Of a stretch of 64,000 nt of DNA, positions 1 to 7,065 are shown one piece after another. A model generated the notes under the pieces. It saw only the letters and a list, made by a program, of their open reading frames with translations. It was not told the origin of the DNA and searched no databases. Source of the stretch: an uncultured Sphingomonas sp. GTDB lineage: Bacteria; Pseudomonadota; Alphaproteobacteria; Sphingomonadales; Sphingomonadaceae. The stretch covers positions 124,001 through 188,000 of the forward strand of contig NZ_CAJXWX010000001.1 in NCBI RefSeq assembly GCF_913062585.1, in the 5' to 3' direction. Each line of letters opens with the position of its first letter. Positions within the stretch are counted from its first letter, which is position 1. Both the position numbers and the translations under genes were made by a program.

Positions 1-820
1 CGATCAGCGGCGTGCCGAAATAGGTCATGGACCGCTGGTCGCCATGATCGCCGCGGATCGTGACCGCCAGTGTCGGCGCGGGTTTCCAACTCAGCGTCCC
101 CGACAGCGCGACGCTGTCCGAATGGCCCCGATCGACATAGCCGTCCGACCGGCGATAGCTGGCATCGACCCGGTAGCCGAGCGTCGGCCCTAGCGGCCCG
201 CCGATTCCGGCGGCCGCGCGAAAACTGTCCTGCGCGCCATAACCGATCTCGGCCTGTCCCTCGGTCCGCGCCGTGGGTGCGCGCATCACGACATTGACCG
301 CACCGCCCAGCGCGCCCTGTCCGTACAGGACCGAAGCGGGGCCGCTCAGCACGTCGATCCGCTCGACCATCCAGGAATCGGTCGGAAAGGTGATCGTGCC
401 CGCCGCCGGGAACAGCCGGACGCCATCGATCAGTTGCAGCACCGATCCCTGTCCGGAAAAGCCCCGCGCGGCGAGCGCGGTGCCGCCATTGCCGGGATCG
501 GCGACGCTCGACAGGCCCGGCGCGCGCGTCTCCGCCTCGACGATCGACAGGTCGCCCCGCGCGCGGATGGTGCCCCCGTCCAGCGAGGCGATGCTGGCGG
601 GCGTCTCCAGCGGGGTCAGGCCCAGGCGGCTGGCCGTGCCATTGGGCGTGTCCAGCGCCTGCCTGTCGCGCTGGCCCACGACGAGCACGGTGCCGTTCGC
701 CCCCGGGCCGTCGGTGGTCTGCGCCTTCGCATCATGCGCGCCCAGCAGAAGCGCCGCGCCACCCCATAGGCCCAGCGGAGCCCATCCAAATCTGTTATGA
801 TATATCATTTTACTGCTCAT
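1..820 (-). CDS. TonB-dependent outer-membrane receptor, BtuB-like (N-terminal part, runs off window)
   Basis: About 273 residues are visible; the gene continues past position 1. An N-terminal segment with an Ala/Leu-rich signal peptide ending near HDAKAQ is followed by a TonB-box-like stretch (GTVLVVGQR) and a plug domain. The plug carries LQLIDGVRL, the family motif [20 protein letters not shown] and then the first barrel strands (GYGAQDSF, YRVDASY). Such receptors take up siderophores, cobalamin or other ligands across the outer membrane using TonB energy. The cobalamin riboswitch directly upstream makes vitamin B12 or another corrinoid the likely cargo; that is inference from context. I used the ATG at 820; a second ATG at 808 is possible, and neither has a convincing ribosome site. 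Confidence 0.88.
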   Translation of the reverse strand, partial: MSSKMIYHNRFGWAPLGLWGGAALLLGAHDAKAQTTDGPGANGTVLVVGQRDRQALDTPNGTASRLGLTPLETPASIASLDGGTIRARGDLSIVEAETRAPGLSSVADPGNGGTALAARGFSGQGSVLQLIDGVRLFPAAGTITFPTDSWMVERIDVLSGPASVLYGQGALGGAVNVVMRAPTARTEGQAEIGYGAQDSFRAAAGIGGPLGPTLGYRVDASYRRSDGYVDRGHSDSVALSGTLSWKPAPTLAVTIRGDHGDQRSMTYFGTPLI

Positions 821-984
821 AGCGTCTTGTCGCGAACAAGCCGAGGCCTTCCGTTCGTTTCCGAACGGCTGGGCGCCATGCCCAAGGCACGCCTTTCCTT
901 CGTCACGGTCACCCATGCGCCTCCGCCACCAATGGCGTCGCTCGTCGGAAAAGACCTAGCCTCGACCATCCCCTGGACCGGGCG

Positions 985-1175
985 TGAGCGACCTGACGCC
1001 GGCAGGTCTCCTGGCTCACGGGTCATCGCGGAAACATGCGCCTTCCCAGGTTACCCCAGTGGCTGGACCGGCCTGTGACCGCCGATCCGTGCATGTCCGC
1101 TCACCGCTTACAGTTGCAGGGACAGCCCCGGATTCGGGCCTTCGCCCTCACCGCGTTCCCTTTTAATCCCCCTTG
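985..1175 (-). promoter_or_regulatory. Cobalamin (AdoCbl) riboswitch
   Basis: Read on the minus strand, this leader has the conserved cobalamin riboswitch blocks in order: TTAAAAGGGAA near the 5' end, CCCTGCAACTGTAAGC, the GCCACTG element, GGGAAGGC, and the B12 box AGCCAGGAGACCTGCC at 1016-1001. About 180 nt separate the B12 box from the receptor start codon. In this class, cobalamin binding lowers expression of the downstream transporter. A possible promoter lies further upstream (TTGACG at 1253-1248, an 18-nt spacer, TACCGA at 1229-1224), but its -10 is weak. The 475-nt gap from 820 to 1295 contains no other feature that I can support. Confidence 0.95.
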
Positions 1176-1294
1176 TCGGAGGAACCGGCGCGATCATGTT
1201 CGCCGGATCATTCCGGCCCCGCATCGGTAGGCGGGACGGATCGCTCGCGTCAAGCGGGGTGAGCACGACCTGCGCCTGCGCTATGGAGGGCGCC

Positions 1295-1603
1295 ATGGCA
1301 CGCAGGAACCGCTATTTGACCGCGACGATGCCCGATGGTTACGTCAAGACGATCGGCCCGACCGCGCAGCCCTTCACCCATTATTGGCGGATCGTCGCCG
1401 AGCTGGGCGGCGGCAGGACCGAGGTGTTCTGGGGCCACGCCAAGTCGCGCAAGGCGGCGATGGCCAACGACGCCGCCATGGCCGAGGCCGCACGGCAAAG
1501 GGGATGGGTCGGCCATCGGTTCGAGGTGGTAGAACTGGTGGAGTCGGATGCCCCGCCCGAGGGAGAGCCGACATCCCGCCGCCCCGGCAAGCGCCGCTCG
1601 TAA
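1295..1603 (+). CDS. Hypothetical protein, 102 aa
   Basis: I do not recognise a family. The start at 1295 is chosen because GGAGGG sits four bases upstream; an in-frame ATG at 1283 lacks such a site. The protein is soluble and begins basic (MARRNRYL). It has a compact middle with aromatic residues (THYWRIVAEL, TEVFWGHAKS), an Ala-rich helix and a basic tail ending GKRRS. It is divergent from the riboswitch-controlled receptor and is followed by repeats. Codon use matches its neighbours, so it is probably real, but its function is unknown. Confidence 0.6.
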   Translation: MARRNRYLTATMPDGYVKTIGPTAQPFTHYWRIVAELGGGRTEVFWGHAKSRKAAMANDAAMAEAARQRGWVGHRFEVVELVESDAPPEGEPTSRRPGKRRS

Positions 1604-1612
1604 GGACCTTTT

Positions 1613-1990
1613 CGCTCCCTCTCCCCTGGAAAGGGGAGAGGGTTAGCGAAGCTTGGGTGAGGGGTCGAGCGAGCCATCAGCTCGCGCGCTCGGTTCCCGA
1701 GCGCCCACCCCTCACCCAGCTCCGACTAGGCCGGATCGACATTCAGCCTATTCCTCCCCTGTAAGGGGAGGTGGCAGGCCGAAGGCCTGACGGAGGGGTG
1801 TCCCGGTTGGAGAATTTGGACCTACCCTCGCCACCGGGGACACCCCTCCACCATGCTGCGCATGGTTCCCCTCCCCTTACAGGGGAGGAATTTCACCCTT
1901 CTTGGCTGAATGTCGATCGGCCGCAAGCCTTTGCTTCGCAAAGACCAAGTCTGCGCAACCCTCTCCCCTCTGCGAGGGGCGAGGGGAAGA
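1613..1990. repeat. Family C palindromic repeat, interrupted by another element
   Basis: The outer arms are CCCTCTCCCCTGGAAAGG near 1620 and a CTCTCCCCTCTGCGAGGGG arm near 1962. Inside are GGGTGAGGGGTCGAGCGAGC and its approximate inverse CACCCCTCACCCAGCTCCGA, followed by a short AAGCCTTTGCTTCGCAAAG hairpin. A second, shorter copy without the interruption lies at about 16850-17045. The copy here is split at about 1729-1924 by a different repeat. No ORF is convincing in the gap from 1603 to 2001. Confidence 0.85.
1729..1924. repeat. MITE-like unit with ~19-bp inverted ends, containing a family A palindrome
   Basis: The left end GGCCGGATCGACATTCAGCC (1729-1748) is matched in inverted orientation by GGCTGAATGTCGATCGGCC (1904-1922). 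Between them lies a complete family A palindrome (about 1751-1892), starting TTCCTCCCCTGTAAGGGG and ending CCTTACAGGGGAGGAA. The flanking family C sequence resumes on the other side, and the second family C copy near 16980 reads straight through this point. That supports insertion of this unit. No coding capacity is seen. Confidence 0.75.
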
Positions 1991-2000
1991 AAATCGTCGC

Positions 2001-3128
2001 TTATTCCGCCGCGATCGCCGCCTTGGCGATGTCGGCCGCGTCCAGTTCGGCGGCCTTGGCCTCGACCAGCTTGACGATATGGTCGACCATGTCGGCATCC
2101 TCGACCGTATGATCGGTCAGGCCCGACAGATAGACCATGTGCTTGCCGTTGCCGCCGCCGGTTACGCCGATGTCCGTCTCGCGCGCTTCGCCGGGGCCGT
2201 TGACGACGCAGCCCAGCACCGACAGCGACATGGGCGTGCGGATATGCTGGAGCCGCTCCTCCAGCACCTGCACGGTGCGGATCACGTCGAAGCCCTGGCG
2301 CGCGCAGGAGGGGCAGGACACGACGCGCACGCCGCGATTGCGGATGCCCAGCGCCTTCAGGATCTCGAAGCCGACGCGTACCTCTTCCTCGGGCTCGGCG
2401 GAAAGCGAGACGCGGATCGTGTCGCCGATCCCGAACCACAGGAGCGATCCGATGCCGATTGAGGACTTGACCGTCCCGCCGATCAGCCCGCCCGCCTCGG
2501 TGATGCCCAGATGCAATGGGCAGTCGGTCGCCTCGGCCAGCCCCTGATAGGCCGCGACCGCCAGGAAGACGTCGGACGCCTTCACCGCGACCTTATATTC
2601 GTGGAAATCGTGATCCTGGAGCAGCTTGATATGGTCGAGCGCCGATTCGACCAGCGCCTCGGGACAGGGCTCGCCATATTTTTCGAGCAGGTCCTTTTCC
2701 AGGCTACCGGCATTCACGCCGATGCGAATGGCGCAGCCATTGGCCTTGGCGGCGCGGACGACTTCGGCGACACGCTCGGACGATCCGATATTGCCCGGAT
2801 TGATGCGCAGGCAGGCCGCACCCGCATCGGCGGCTTCCAGCGCGCGCTTATAGTGGAAATGGATGTCCGCGACGATGGGAACCCGCGCCGCCTTGGTGAT
2901 CTTGGCCAGCGCGGCGGTCGAATCGGTGTCCGGGCACGAGACGCGGATGATGTCGGCGCCTGCCTCTTCGCAGCGCCGGATCTGGTCGAGCGTGGCGACC
3001 GGATCGCTGGTCGGCGTGTTGGTCATGGTCTGCACGGTGACGGGGGCATCGCCGCCCACGGGCACATTGCCCACCATGATCTGACGGCTTTGGCGGCGGA
3101 CGATGTCACGCCAGGGACGAATGGACAT
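2001..3128 (-). CDS. ispG: 4-hydroxy-3-methylbut-2-enyl diphosphate synthase (flavodoxin/ferredoxin)
   Basis: The 375-residue protein has the usual length for bacterial IspG (GcpE), the penultimate enzyme of the MEP isoprenoid pathway. It reductively converts MEcPP to HMBPP with a [4Fe-4S] cluster. The N-terminal TIM barrel is recognisable ([36 protein letters not shown]). The C-terminal cluster domain has [10 protein letters not shown] and the later [10 protein letters not shown], giving three cluster cysteines. The gene ends against a repeat region. A promoter-like sequence lies so close upstream that the transcript may start at or next to the ATG, where no Shine-Dalgarno sequence is seen. 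Confidence 0.97.
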   Translation of the reverse strand: MSIRPWRDIVRRQSRQIMVGNVPVGGDAPVTVQTMTNTPTSDPVATLDQIRRCEEAGADIIRVSCPDTDSTAALAKITKAARVPIVADIHFHYKRALEAADAGAACLRINPGNIGSSERVAEVVRAAKANGCAIRIGVNAGSLEKDLLEKYGEPCPEALVESALDHIKLLQDHDFHEYKVAVKASDVFLAVAAYQGLAEATDCPLHLGITEAGGLIGGTVKSSIGIGSLLWFGIGDTIRVSLSAEPEEEVRVGFEILKALGIRNRGVRVVSCPSCARQGFDVIRTVQVLEERLQHIRTPMSLSVLGCVVNGPGEARETDIGVTGGGNGKHMVYLSGLTDHTVEDADMVDHIVKLVEAKAAELDAADIAKAAIAAE

Positions 3129-3135
3129 GGGCCCT

Positions 3136-3163
3136 TATATACGCACAGCGCGTTGCGGTTCAA
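3136..3163 (-). promoter_or_regulatory. Candidate sigma-70-type promoter of ispG
   Basis: On the minus strand TTGAAC (3163-3158) is separated by 16 bases from TATATA (3141-3136). A start about seven bases downstream would fall at or within one or two bases of the ispG ATG at 3128, implying a leaderless or nearly leaderless mRNA. This is inference from spacing only. Confidence 0.5.
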
Positions 3164-3191
3164 AGTCAGTGCTGTACCAGACCGCCCAACC

Positions 3192-4367
3192 ATGACCGCC
3201 GCCGCTCCCATCCCCCGCCATTACGGCCTAGACTGGCTGCGTATCGGCGCGTTCGCGATCCTGATCCTCTATCATATCGGCATGGTCTTCGTGCCCTGGG
3301 GCTTTCACGTTCAGCTGGCCAGCCTGCCCTGGGTCGCCATCCCGATGCTGGCCAGCAATCCCTGGCGGCTGATGCTGCTGTTCGTCGTATCGGGCTATGC
3401 GACGCGGGCGCTGGCGGTGCGGCATCCGACCATCCTCAGCTTCGCGCGGGGGCGCAGCATCCGCCTGCTGGTGCCGCTGGCGTTCGGCGTGACGGTGCTG
3501 GTGCCGCCGCAAATCTGGGCCGAGCTGGTCAGCAAATATGGCTATGCCGGATCCTATGCGCGCTTCTGGATCCACGACTGGCCCAGTTTTCGCGCGATCG
3601 GCGGCGTGGTGCCGACGCCCGCCTGGAACCATCTGTGGTTCGTCGGCTATCTCTGGGTCTATACCATGGCGGTGGCAGCGATGCTGGCGGTGGGGCACCC
3701 TTTCGCACGCGCGGCGCAGGCCTTGTTCGACCGGGTGCTGGGCGGCTGGGGCGGCGTGGTGCTGCCGGTGATCGCGCTGCTGCTGATCGACATCCGCTTC
3801 TTCCCCGGCCAGTCGGAGACCCATGCGTTGCTCGGCGACTGGCTGGCCCATGCCATCTATTTCCCCGCGCTGCTGTTCGGCTTCGGCATGGCGGGGTCGG
3901 AGCGGGTGCTGGACAGCTTCCGGCGGGGCTGGGCGGTCGCTGGGATCATCGCGCTCGCCAGCTATGCGGTCGCCGCCGGGCTGGAATGGCGCTGGCCGGG
4001 TTTGACCGGCGCGCCGGAGGGTTTCGGCATCCTGTTCGCGGGCGCGCGGGCCGTACAGGGTTGGACGGCGGTCGTCGCCCTGATCGGCATCGCCGAGCGT
4101 TTCTGGAACCGCGATCACCCCTGGCGGCGGACCCTGACCGAGGCGGTCTTTCCCTTCTATCTGATCCATCAGACGATCATCATCTTGGTCGCGCTGGCCC
4201 TGCGGCGATCGGGGCTACCGCTCTGGCTCGACGCGTTGATCCTGGTCGCCGCGACCGTGGCGGGATGCTGGACCTTCTACCGGGTTGGGCGCGAAGTCCG
4301 GTGGCTGCGCCCGCTGATCGGCCTGCGGCCCGCCGCCTTGGGGGATGGCAGCAAGCGCGCGATCTGA
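3192..4367 (+). CDS. Acyltransferase family 3 membrane protein
   Basis: The 391-residue polytopic protein carries the acyltransferase-3 signature near its N terminus: an Arg ten residues ahead of a His in the first membrane helix (WLRIGAFAILILYHIG). About ten hydrophobic segments follow. The family transfers acyl groups to sugars or glycans at the cytoplasmic membrane, as in the O-antigen acetyltransferases and OpgC-like enzymes. The substrate cannot be read from sequence. The start at 3192 gives MTAAAPIPRHYGLDWLR; reading frame continues upstream, but that stretch is antisense to ispG. The gene is divergent from ispG and is followed after 42 bases by the peptidase gene. Confidence 0.85.
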   Translation: MTAAAPIPRHYGLDWLRIGAFAILILYHIGMVFVPWGFHVQLASLPWVAIPMLASNPWRLMLLFVVSGYATRALAVRHPTILSFARGRSIRLLVPLAFGVTVLVPPQIWAELVSKYGYAGSYARFWIHDWPSFRAIGGVVPTPAWNHLWFVGYLWVYTMAVAAMLAVGHPFARAAQALFDRVLGGWGGVVLPVIALLLIDIRFFPGQSETHALLGDWLAHAIYFPALLFGFGMAGSERVLDSFRRGWAVAGIIALASYAVAAGLEWRWPGLTGAPEGFGILFAGARAVQGWTAVVALIGIAERFWNRDHPWRRTLTEAVFPFYLIHQTIIILVALALRRSGLPLWLDALILVAATVAGCWTFYRVGREVRWLRPLIGLRPAALGDGSKRAI

Positions 4368-4409
4368 TAGGGGCGCGGGGCTTTTCCTGTCCCTGTCGGA
4401 GTTACCCCC

Positions 4410-5336
4410 ATGTCCGCTTCCTGGTCGCTGGTCATCCATGGCGGCGCGGGCCGGATCACCCGCGATGTCCTGACGCCCGAACAGGATGCGGGTGCACGCG
4501 CCGGGCTGGACGCCGCGCTGAAGGCCGGCTCGGCCGTGCTGGCGGCGGGCGGCAGCGCGCTGGACGCGGTCGAGGCGGCGGTACGCGTGCTGGAGGACGA
4601 TCCGCATTTCAACGCCGGGCGCGGGGCCTGCTTCACGCGGGAGGGGACCAACGAGCTCGACGCCGCGATCATGGACGGGCGCGACCGGCGCGCGGGCTCG
4701 GTTGCGGGGGTGACGTGCACCCGCAACCCGGTATCGCTGGCGCGCAAGGTCATGGAGGCCAGCCCGCATGTCCTGCTGGCGGGCCAGGGCGCGGACCGGT
4801 TCGCGGTCGAACAGGGGCTGGAACAGGTCGATCCCGCCTGGTTCCACACCGACGAGCGTCGCCGCCAGCTGGACGAACTCCTGTCCCGGAACGCCGACGC
4901 GTTCGACAGCGACATGAAATACGGCACGGTCGGCGCGGTCGCCTGCGACGCGGAAGGCCATGTCGCCGCCGCCACCTCGACCGGGGGGGTGACGGGCAAG
5001 CGCTGGGGCCGGATCGGCGATTCGCCTTTGGTGGGCGCGGGAACCTATGCCGACGACCGGGCCTGTGCGGTGTCGTGTACCGGGTCGGGTGAGGTCTTCA
5101 TCCGCGTCGGCGTCGGCCATGAGATCGCCGCGCGCCGCCGCTTCATCGGCGAGGATGTGCAGGCCGCAGCGGACACCGTGCTGGCCGAGGTGAAGGCGCT
5201 GCGCGGCACCGGCGGCACCATCGTCGCCGGACCCGACGGTACCATCGCCTGGAGCATGACGACGGCGGGCATGTATCGCGGCCGCGCCACGGCCCAAGGC
5301 GAACACCGGGTGGCGATCTACGCCGACGAAGGATAA
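4410..5336 (+). CDS. iaaA: Isoaspartyl peptidase / L-asparaginase (Ntn hydrolase)
   Basis: The 308-residue protein matches plant-type asparaginases. It begins SWSLVIHGGAG, has the NAGRGACFT substrate loop, and carries the autocleavage site G-T-V-G-A-V at about residues 172-177. Thr173 would become the N-terminal nucleophile after self-cleavage. These enzymes remove isoaspartyl residues from peptides and hydrolyse asparagine. The later TSTGG and GTGGTIVAGPDG segments also fit. No signal peptide is evident, so action in the cytoplasm is expected. It lies 11 bases upstream of the nuclease gene and may be co-transcribed with it. Confidence 0.92.
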   Translation: MSASWSLVIHGGAGRITRDVLTPEQDAGARAGLDAALKAGSAVLAAGGSALDAVEAAVRVLEDDPHFNAGRGACFTREGTNELDAAIMDGRDRRAGSVAGVTCTRNPVSLARKVMEASPHVLLAGQGADRFAVEQGLEQVDPAWFHTDERRRQLDELLSRNADAFDSDMKYGTVGAVACDAEGHVAAATSTGGVTGKRWGRIGDSPLVGAGTYADDRACAVSCTGSGEVFIRVGVGHEIAARRRFIGEDVQAAADTVLAEVKALRGTGGTIVAGPDGTIAWSMTTAGMYRGRATAQGEHRVAIYADEG

Positions 5337-5347
5337 AAGGCGTATCC

Positions 5348-6208
5348 ATGAAGCACTTGCGTATCCTCTTGGGAATGCTGGCGGCCCTGCTGTTCGCCTC
5401 CCCCGCCGCCGCCTATTGGGAATATGGCCACGAGACCGTCGCGGCCATCGCCTGGGCCAATATCACGCCCCATGCCCGGGCCAAGATCCGCCAGATCCTG
5501 AAAGCGCAGGCCATGCTCGACACGCCGAGCTGCCCGGTCCGTACGATCGAGGAAGCCAGCGTCTGGCCCGACTGCGTCAAGCCGCTGAAGGACGAAAACG
5601 GCAAGTCGCGCTTCGGCTATGCCTATAGCTGGCACTATCAGAATATCGACATCTGCCAGCCCTTCCGCCTGCCCCCGGCCTGCGACACGGGCGATTGCGT
5701 ATCGGCGCAGATTCCGCGCCAGCTCGCCATCCTGAAGGACAAGCGCGCGGGCGCGAAGGAGCGGGTGATGGCGCTGGCCTTCCTGGTGCATTTCGTCGGC
5801 GACCTGCACCAGCCCCTCCACGCGGGCGACAAGAGCGATAAGGGCGGCAACGACACCCATGTCGATTACGGCATGTATGCGACGCCGCGCCTGAACCTGC
5901 ATTCGATCTGGGACGGGTTGCTGGCCGAGCGGGCGATCTCGACCCCGCCCAAGCTGGTCCGCGCCTATCCGGCGGCCGAGCGCCGGCGCGAATCGGCGGG
6001 CGATGTGGATGCCTGGAGCCGCGAGAACTGGGCCATCGCCAAGCGCGCCTATGCCGCCGCGATGGGCGGCGATCCGTGCCAGCCGACGCCTTCGCATATG
6101 ACGATGAACGAAGCCGCGATCCGGGAAATGGCCCCGGTCGAACGCGAGCAGGTGAAGCGCGGCGGGTTGCGGCTGGCGAAACTGCTGAACGACGCGTTTC
6201 GCGGATAA
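5348..6208 (+). CDS. S1/P1-type zinc-dependent nuclease, exported
   Basis: The 286-residue protein has a cleavable signal peptide (MKHLRILLGM to SPAAA). The mature protein starts near a Trp, as S1/P1 nucleases require, because the N-terminal Trp helps bind zinc. Further ligand motifs are GHETVAAIAW, the VHFVGDLHQPLHAGD block, GGNDTHVDYG and NLHSIWDG. Members cleave single-stranded DNA or RNA using a trinuclear zinc centre. The location should be periplasmic or extracellular, which suggests nucleic-acid scavenging. The gene follows iaaA closely and is succeeded by two palindromic repeats. Confidence 0.92.
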   Translation: MKHLRILLGMLAALLFASPAAAYWEYGHETVAAIAWANITPHARAKIRQILKAQAMLDTPSCPVRTIEEASVWPDCVKPLKDENGKSRFGYAYSWHYQNIDICQPFRLPPACDTGDCVSAQIPRQLAILKDKRAGAKERVMALAFLVHFVGDLHQPLHAGDKSDKGGNDTHVDYGMYATPRLNLHSIWDGLLAERAISTPPKLVRAYPAAERRRESAGDVDAWSRENWAIAKRAYAAAMGGDPCQPTPSHMTMNEAAIREMAPVEREQVKRGGLRLAKLLNDAFRG

Positions 6209-6217
6209 TCCCGCCAT

Positions 6218-6305
6218 CCGTTCGCACTGAGCGAAGTCGAAGTGCACGGCCCGGACCTTGCCGAAAGCGAGTCCCGTGGCCTTCGACTTCGCTCAGGCTG
6301 AACGG
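6218..6305. repeat. Family B palindromic repeat (copy B1)
   Basis: Left arm CTGAGCGAAGTCGAAGTGC and right arm GGCCTTCGACTTCGCTCAGG are inverted copies separated by about 40 bases. The element begins just after the nuclease stop codon. Four more copies occur in the window. Confidence 0.85.
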
Positions 6306-6338
6306 AGGGTGTGCTAGACGACGCTGCACGCCACCCCA

Positions 6339-6474
6339 TTCCTCCCCAAGCTATGCTTGGGGAGGGGGACCGCCGGGCGTCAGCCCGGTGGTGGAGGGGC
6401 AAGGACGGACGGGCTAAGCCCCTCCACCACGCCCTTCGGGCGCGGTCCCCCTCCCCATCAAAGATGGGGAGGAA
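6339..6474. repeat. Family A palindromic repeat (copy A2)
   Basis: It begins ATTCCTCCCCAAGCTATGC and ends with the near-inverse CATCAAAGATGGGGAGGAAT. Internal inverted blocks are GGTGGTGGAGGGGC and GCCCCTCCACCACG. It lies between the convergent 3' ends of the nuclease gene and pal, so it could act as a bidirectional mRNA end structure. Confidence 0.85.
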
Positions 6475-6483
6475 TGACGATCG

Positions 6484-7008
6484 TCAGCTCAGCACCACCG
6501 TCACCGCGCGGCGGTTCTGCGCCCAGGCGGCTTCGTCCGAACCCAGCGCGATCGGGCGTTCCTTGCCATAGCTGATGACGTTCATGCGGTCGGCCGACAC
6601 GCCACGCGCCGCCAGATAGTTCTTGGCGGCATTCGCCCGGCGATCGCCCAGCGCGAGGTTGTATTCGCGCGTGCCGCGTTCGTCGCAATGCCCCTCGATG
6701 GTGATGCGGACATTGGGATAGCGCATCAGCCACTGCGCCTGGCTGTCCAGGATCGCGCGCGCCTCGGGGTCGATGTCGTACTGGTCGGTGCCGAAATGGA
6801 CCGTGTTCGACGTCACCGAGCGACGGAAATCGGCGTCCGAGCCAGGCACGACCGCGCCGTCCGGATTGGTGGTCGCGCCCGCATTGGGATCGACGCCAGT
6901 ATTCTGGCTGACCGGGGCGGGCGGCAGCACTTCGGGCCGCTTCTTGGCGCAGCCCGCCATGGCGATCGCTAGGGTCGCGACGACGAGCGTGGTCTTGGTC
7001 TTGTTCAT
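6484..7008 (-). CDS. pal: Peptidoglycan-associated lipoprotein Pal
   Basis: The 174-residue protein starts with a lipoprotein signal peptide ending AMAGC (lipobox at about residues 17-20). After a Pro/Asn-rich linker it has a C-terminal OmpA-like domain. The peptidoglycan-binding motif is intact (ITIEGHCDERGTREYNLALG, then RRANAAKNYL, SYGKERP and NRRAVTV). Pal anchors the outer membrane to peptidoglycan and binds TolB. It is the last gene of the Tol-Pal operon, 57 bases after tolB. That gap could hold a promoter, but none is clear. Confidence 0.97.
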   Translation of the reverse strand: MNKTKTTLVVATLAIAMAGCAKKRPEVLPPAPVSQNTGVDPNAGATTNPDGAVVPGSDADFRRSVTSNTVHFGTDQYDIDPEARAILDSQAQWLMRYPNVRITIEGHCDERGTREYNLALGDRRANAAKNYLAARGVSADRMNVISYGKERPIALGSDEAAWAQNRRAVTVVLS

Positions 7009-7065
7009 CGGAATTGCAACTCCCTCTTGCTCTGTTTCGCCCCCGAAACTTGCCTCATTGTACCG

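Noticed and set aside
817..1026. A 69-codon minus-strand frame in the receptor leader
   Set aside because: It starts within the cobalamin riboswitch and overlaps the B12 box; its translation resembles no protein.
1613..1990. Possible CRISPR array or small-RNA cluster
   Set aside because: The repeats are inverted rather than direct and have no regular spacers; no cas genes are present.
3228..4169. A 313-codon open frame antisense to the acyltransferase gene
   Set aside because: It mirrors the codon structure of a well-recognised membrane protein, has Arg/Gln/His-rich composition and no domain; it is a GC-driven shadow.
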